Assembly: GCA_028700615.1 (NCBI GenBank)
Contig: JAQVSH010000013.1
Coordinates: forward strand, 1-17,799
Direction: 5' to 3'
DNA from: Bacteroidales bacterium
GTDB taxonomy: Bacteria; Bacteroidota; Bacteroidia; Bacteroidales; UBA4181
DNA: 17,799 bases
The position numbers and the translations under genes were made by a program. Below, one piece after another: positions 15,533 to 17,799 of the stretch (its first letter is position 1; the number at the start of each line of letters is the position of its first letter). The notes under the pieces were generated by a model. The model ran no database searches. It was given only the letters and a program-made list of their open reading frames with translations, and was not told the origin of the DNA.

Positions 15533-16405
15533 TTATCCCCGGAGTTTTTGCATACAACGCATTAACCCGTCTTTCCAGTGAGGAATCTCAAGATCCAGCG
15601 CTTTACGGATTTTATTTTTATCCAGAACGCTGTATGAAGGACGTTTTACCGGAGTAGGATACAGGATTCCGGGTATCGGGTTTACCTTGCATGAAAATCC
15701 GGCCATTTGCATGATTTCAGTGGCAAAGTCATACCAACTGCAAACGCCTTCATTGGTATAATGGTAAATTCCCCGGGGCAGCCCTCCTGATTGAGAACAC
15801 CGGATCATACTCAGAATGGTTTCAGCCAGATCGGCTGCATAGGTCGGAGTCCCTACCTGATCGTCCACCACATTGACAAAAAGTTTTTCAGCCCCCACGC
15901 GCAACATGCTCTTTAGAAAATTATGGCCAAAAGAAGAATAAAGCCAGGCTGTACGGACAAGGAGGGTCCGGTCATAAGTAAGCGCAACCTTTTCTCCGTC
16001 GGCTTTTGTCTTTCCATAGACAGAAACGGGACAGACCAGATCGTTTTCCTGATAGGGATGGCTCTGAGTTCCGTCAAAAACATAGTCGGTAGAGATTTGA
16101 ATCAATGTAGCTCCGCAGGCTTTCGCCCCGGCAACCAAATGAGAAACCGCAGTTTCATTCAATAAACGGGCTTTTTCAGGCTCGGATTCGGCTTTATCAA
16201 CTGCGGTATAAGCCGCACAATTCACTACCACGGAGGGTTTATACTGATCCATAAATGAAATGACCGCGGAACGATCCGTAATATTCAGTTCATCCACATC
16301 CGTAAAGAGAAAATGAAAATCGGGTTCGGCTTTCGCCAGAACCCGAAATTCATTGCCTAATTGTCCGTTAGCACCGGTAATCAGAATATCAGACACGATT
16401 GCCAT
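15533..16405 (-). CDS. rfbD: dTDP-4-dehydrorhamnose reductase RfbD
   Basis: RfbD carries out the last step of dTDP-L-rhamnose synthesis: NAD(P)H-dependent reduction of dTDP-4-dehydro-L-rhamnose in the cytoplasm. The product serves polysaccharide and glycoprotein glycan synthesis. The Rossmann cofactor loop GANGQLG is at 11-17. STDYVFDG is at 105-112, and the catalytic Y130-x-x-x-K134 is in VYGKTKADGEK. The 290-residue length is typical. rfbA, rfbB and rfbC are not in the window, so the pathway is split. The ATG at 16403-16405 is 6 bases after the aldolase stop, so rfbD is almost surely cotranscribed with fba. Confidence 0.94.
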   Translation of the reverse strand: MAIVSDILITGANGQLGNEFRVLAKAEPDFHFLFTDVDELNITDRSAVISFMDQYKPSVVVNCAAYTAVDKAESEPEKARLLNETAVSHLVAGAKACGATLIQISTDYVFDGTQSHPYQENDLVCPVSVYGKTKADGEKVALTYDRTLLVRTAWLYSSFGHNFLKSMLRVGAEKLFVNVVDDQVGTPTYAADLAETILSMIRCSQSGGLPRGIYHYTNEGVCSWYDFATEIMQMAGFSCKVNPIPGILYPTPVKRPSYSVLDKNKIRKALDLEIPHWKDGLMRCMQKLRG

Positions 16406-16411
16406 GATTTA

Positions 16412-17404
16412 TCAAGCCTTTCCGGCACTACCTAATACATCAACAACTTTGTGCATGTATAATTCTTTCAGTGAATCACGAGCAGGTCCGAGGTATTTAC
16501 GGGGATCAAATTCTTCAGGTTTGTTGGCAAACACCTCACGAACAGCAGCTGTCATGGCCAGACGACCGTCACTGTCAATATTGATTTTGCATACAGCAGA
16601 CGAAGCAGCTCTACGCAACTGATCTTCGGGAATTCCGATGGCATCCTTAAGAGCTCCGCCGTATTTATTAATGATGGCTACTTTGTCCTGAGGAACGGAA
16701 GATGATCCGTGCAATACGATGGGGAATCCGGGGATTCTTTTTTCAATTTCTTCGAGAATGTCAAAACGCAAGGGAGGCGGAACTAAAATACCATCGGCAT
16801 TGCGGGTACATTGTGCGGGTTTGAATTTATTAGCTCCGTGGGAAGTACCAATGGAGATTGCCAGAGAATCCACACCGGTCTTCTTGAGAAAATCTTCCAC
16901 TTCTTCGGGCTGAGTATATACGTGTGAAGCAGCTACCACATCATCTTCAATTCCGGCAAGAACACCAAGTTCGCCTTCTACCGTAACATCGTATTTATGA
17001 GCGTATTCCACTACCTGTCGGGTCAATTCTACGTTCTTTTCGTATGGATGATGGGACCCATCAATCATCACGGAAGAAAATCCAAACTCAATGCAGGATT
17101 TACAAAGTTCAAAAGTATCGCCGTGATCCAGATGCAATACGATGGGAATAGCATATCCCAGTTCTTTGGAATATTCAACGGCTCCCTGAGCCATGTAACG
17201 CAAAAGGGTCTGGTTTGCATATTTACGCGCACCGCTGGAAACCTGAAGAATAACAGGTGACTTTTTCTCAACACAGGCTGCAATAATAGCCTGCAACTGT
17301 TCCATATTGTTAAAATTGAAGGCCGGGATAGCATATCCGCCCTTGATTGCTTTGGCAAAAAGCTCTTTTGAGTTTACCAAACCTAATTCTTTGTAAGAGA
17401 CCAT
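16412..17404 (-). CDS. fba: Class II fructose-bisphosphate aldolase
   Basis: This zinc enzyme splits fructose 1,6-bisphosphate into glyceraldehyde 3-phosphate and dihydroxyacetone phosphate, and makes it in gluconeogenesis. Numbering is from the ATG at 17402-17404 (330 residues), which gives MVSYKELGLVNSKELFAKA, a start typical of Bacteroidales aldolases. A TTG nine codons upstream is less likely. HLDHGD at 91-96 holds catalytic D93 and zinc ligand H94. H189 in GTSHG and H232 in LHGSSS are the other probable ligands. A perfect -7 box lies about 38 bases upstream. rfbD follows after 6 bases. Confidence 0.96.
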   Translation of the reverse strand: MVSYKELGLVNSKELFAKAIKGGYAIPAFNFNNMEQLQAIIAACVEKKSPVILQVSSGARKYANQTLLRYMAQGAVEYSKELGYAIPIVLHLDHGDTFELCKSCIEFGFSSVMIDGSHHPYEKNVELTRQVVEYAHKYDVTVEGELGVLAGIEDDVVAASHVYTQPEEVEDFLKKTGVDSLAISIGTSHGANKFKPAQCTRNADGILVPPPLRFDILEEIEKRIPGFPIVLHGSSSVPQDKVAIINKYGGALKDAIGIPEDQLRRAASSAVCKINIDSDGRLAMTAAVREVFANKPEEFDPRKYLGPARDSLKELYMHKVVDVLGSAGKA

Positions 17405-17441
17405 AGTGTATTCGTTTAATAGGATAAACAATTATGAACTG

Positions 17442-17449
17442 CAAATTTA
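17442..17449 (-). promoter_or_regulatory. Candidate -7 box for fba-rfbD
   Basis: The minus strand reads TAAATTTG followed by C, a full match to TAnnTTTG. It predicts a leader of about 30 bases before the aldolase ATG. It lies in the gap between the DMT transporter gene and fba, so the aldolase probably has its own promoter. Confidence 0.5.
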
Positions 17450-17490
17450 CATAAAGTTTTACACTTCTGTCGCTCAGAACCTATAAATCA

Positions 17491-17799
17491 TCAACTCCCT
17501 GCCACAATAAGACAGATTCCCAAGAGCATACCCAGCAGGGCTATGACTTTATGATAAGAACACTTTTCCCGGAAAAAGAGCACCCCGACAACAAAAGGGA
17601 CAATGGCGCTGCTCCGGCGTACTGCCGAGACAATCGAAATCAGGGCCTGGGGATCAGACAACGCATAAAAATAGAGAAAATCGGCCACAACCAGACAAAG
17701 CCCTATCAGGGGTATAGACGATCGCCAACGGAAAGGTTCCGTCTTCCTTTTCGGATACCAGTGCAATACCAGGAAAGGAAAAAGGACCGGAATCATGTA
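17491..17799 (-). CDS. EamA/DMT-superfamily transporter, C-terminal part
   Basis: The frame is open to the window edge, so the N-terminal part is missing and about 103 C-terminal codons remain. They show four hydrophobic segments: PVLFPFLVLHW, IPLIGLCLVVADFLYFYALS, AIVPFVVGVLFF and VIALLGMLLGICLIVAGS. The block with YFYALSDPQALISIVSAVRRSSAIVPFV matches the second EamA repeat of drug/metabolite exporters, where the conserved segment lines the transport path. EamA proteins are inner-membrane exporters of small metabolites; this one's substrate cannot be told. It ends 86 bases before the aldolase start on the same strand. Confidence 0.8.
   Translation of the reverse strand, partial: YMIPVLFPFLVLHWYPKRKTEPFRWRSSIPLIGLCLVVADFLYFYALSDPQALISIVSAVRRSSAIVPFVVGVLFFREKCSYHKVIALLGMLLGICLIVAGS

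Noticed and set aside
15451..15657. 68-codon plus-strand frame in the gap between DUF1080 and rfbD
   Set aside because: It runs into the conserved 3' end of rfbD on the other strand, has no start-site signal and encodes nothing recognisable.

Overview
The window reads as a piece of chromosome from a member of the Bacteroidota, most likely the order Bacteroidales. The protein families are typical of that group: a Bacteroidetes-type LptD, an amidase with a C-terminal SPOR-like domain, a NagZ/beta-lactamase fusion, an Lnb-type DUF4105 protein, and a pyrB-pyrI pair. Several genes also carry good matches to the Bacteroidetes -7 promoter element TAnnTTTG, and almost none shows a Shine-Dalgarno sequence. 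No RNA genes, insertion sequences, integrases, phage genes or CRISPR arrays are visible. Both ends cut through genes. The longest stretch without a gene is 232 bases (mlaD-like gene to dnaA).

Left part (1-5974). A minus-strand lptD start region lies head to head with a plus-strand pair, an N-acetylmuramoyl-L-alanine amidase and an MCE/MlaD-like lipid-transport protein. The lptD frame hits a stop at 4-6, in the middle of the expected barrel. A strong terminator closes the amidase-mlaD unit and is followed by an AT-rich spacer and dnaA. dnaA ends in its own terminator, directly in front of a YigZ/IMPACT-family gene.

Middle part (6025-13022). pyrB and pyrI encode the catalytic and regulatory chains of aspartate carbamoyltransferase. 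They are followed, with gaps of at most 25 bases, by a DUF4105/Lnb-like lipoprotein-acylation candidate, a 1009-residue exported NagZ-beta-lactamase fusion, and a lipoprotein S41 peptidase. This is one co-oriented run that joins pyrimidine synthesis to envelope maintenance.

Right part (13029-17799, all minus strand). In transcription order: the C-terminal end of an EamA/DMT transporter, class II fructose-bisphosphate aldolase, dTDP-4-dehydrorhamnose reductase (rfbD), a DUF1080 lipoprotein, and a phosphoglucomutase/phosphomannomutase. The mutase can supply glucose 1-phosphate for the dTDP-rhamnose route that RfbD completes.

Overall this is mostly core metabolism and cell-envelope housekeeping. 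I see no clearly new defence, mobile or biosynthetic system. The points most worth a second look are the interrupted lptD frame, the interleaved lptD/amidase promoters, the altered DnaA P-loop, the terminator abutting yigZ, and the pyrBI-Lnb-NagZ-S41 run.
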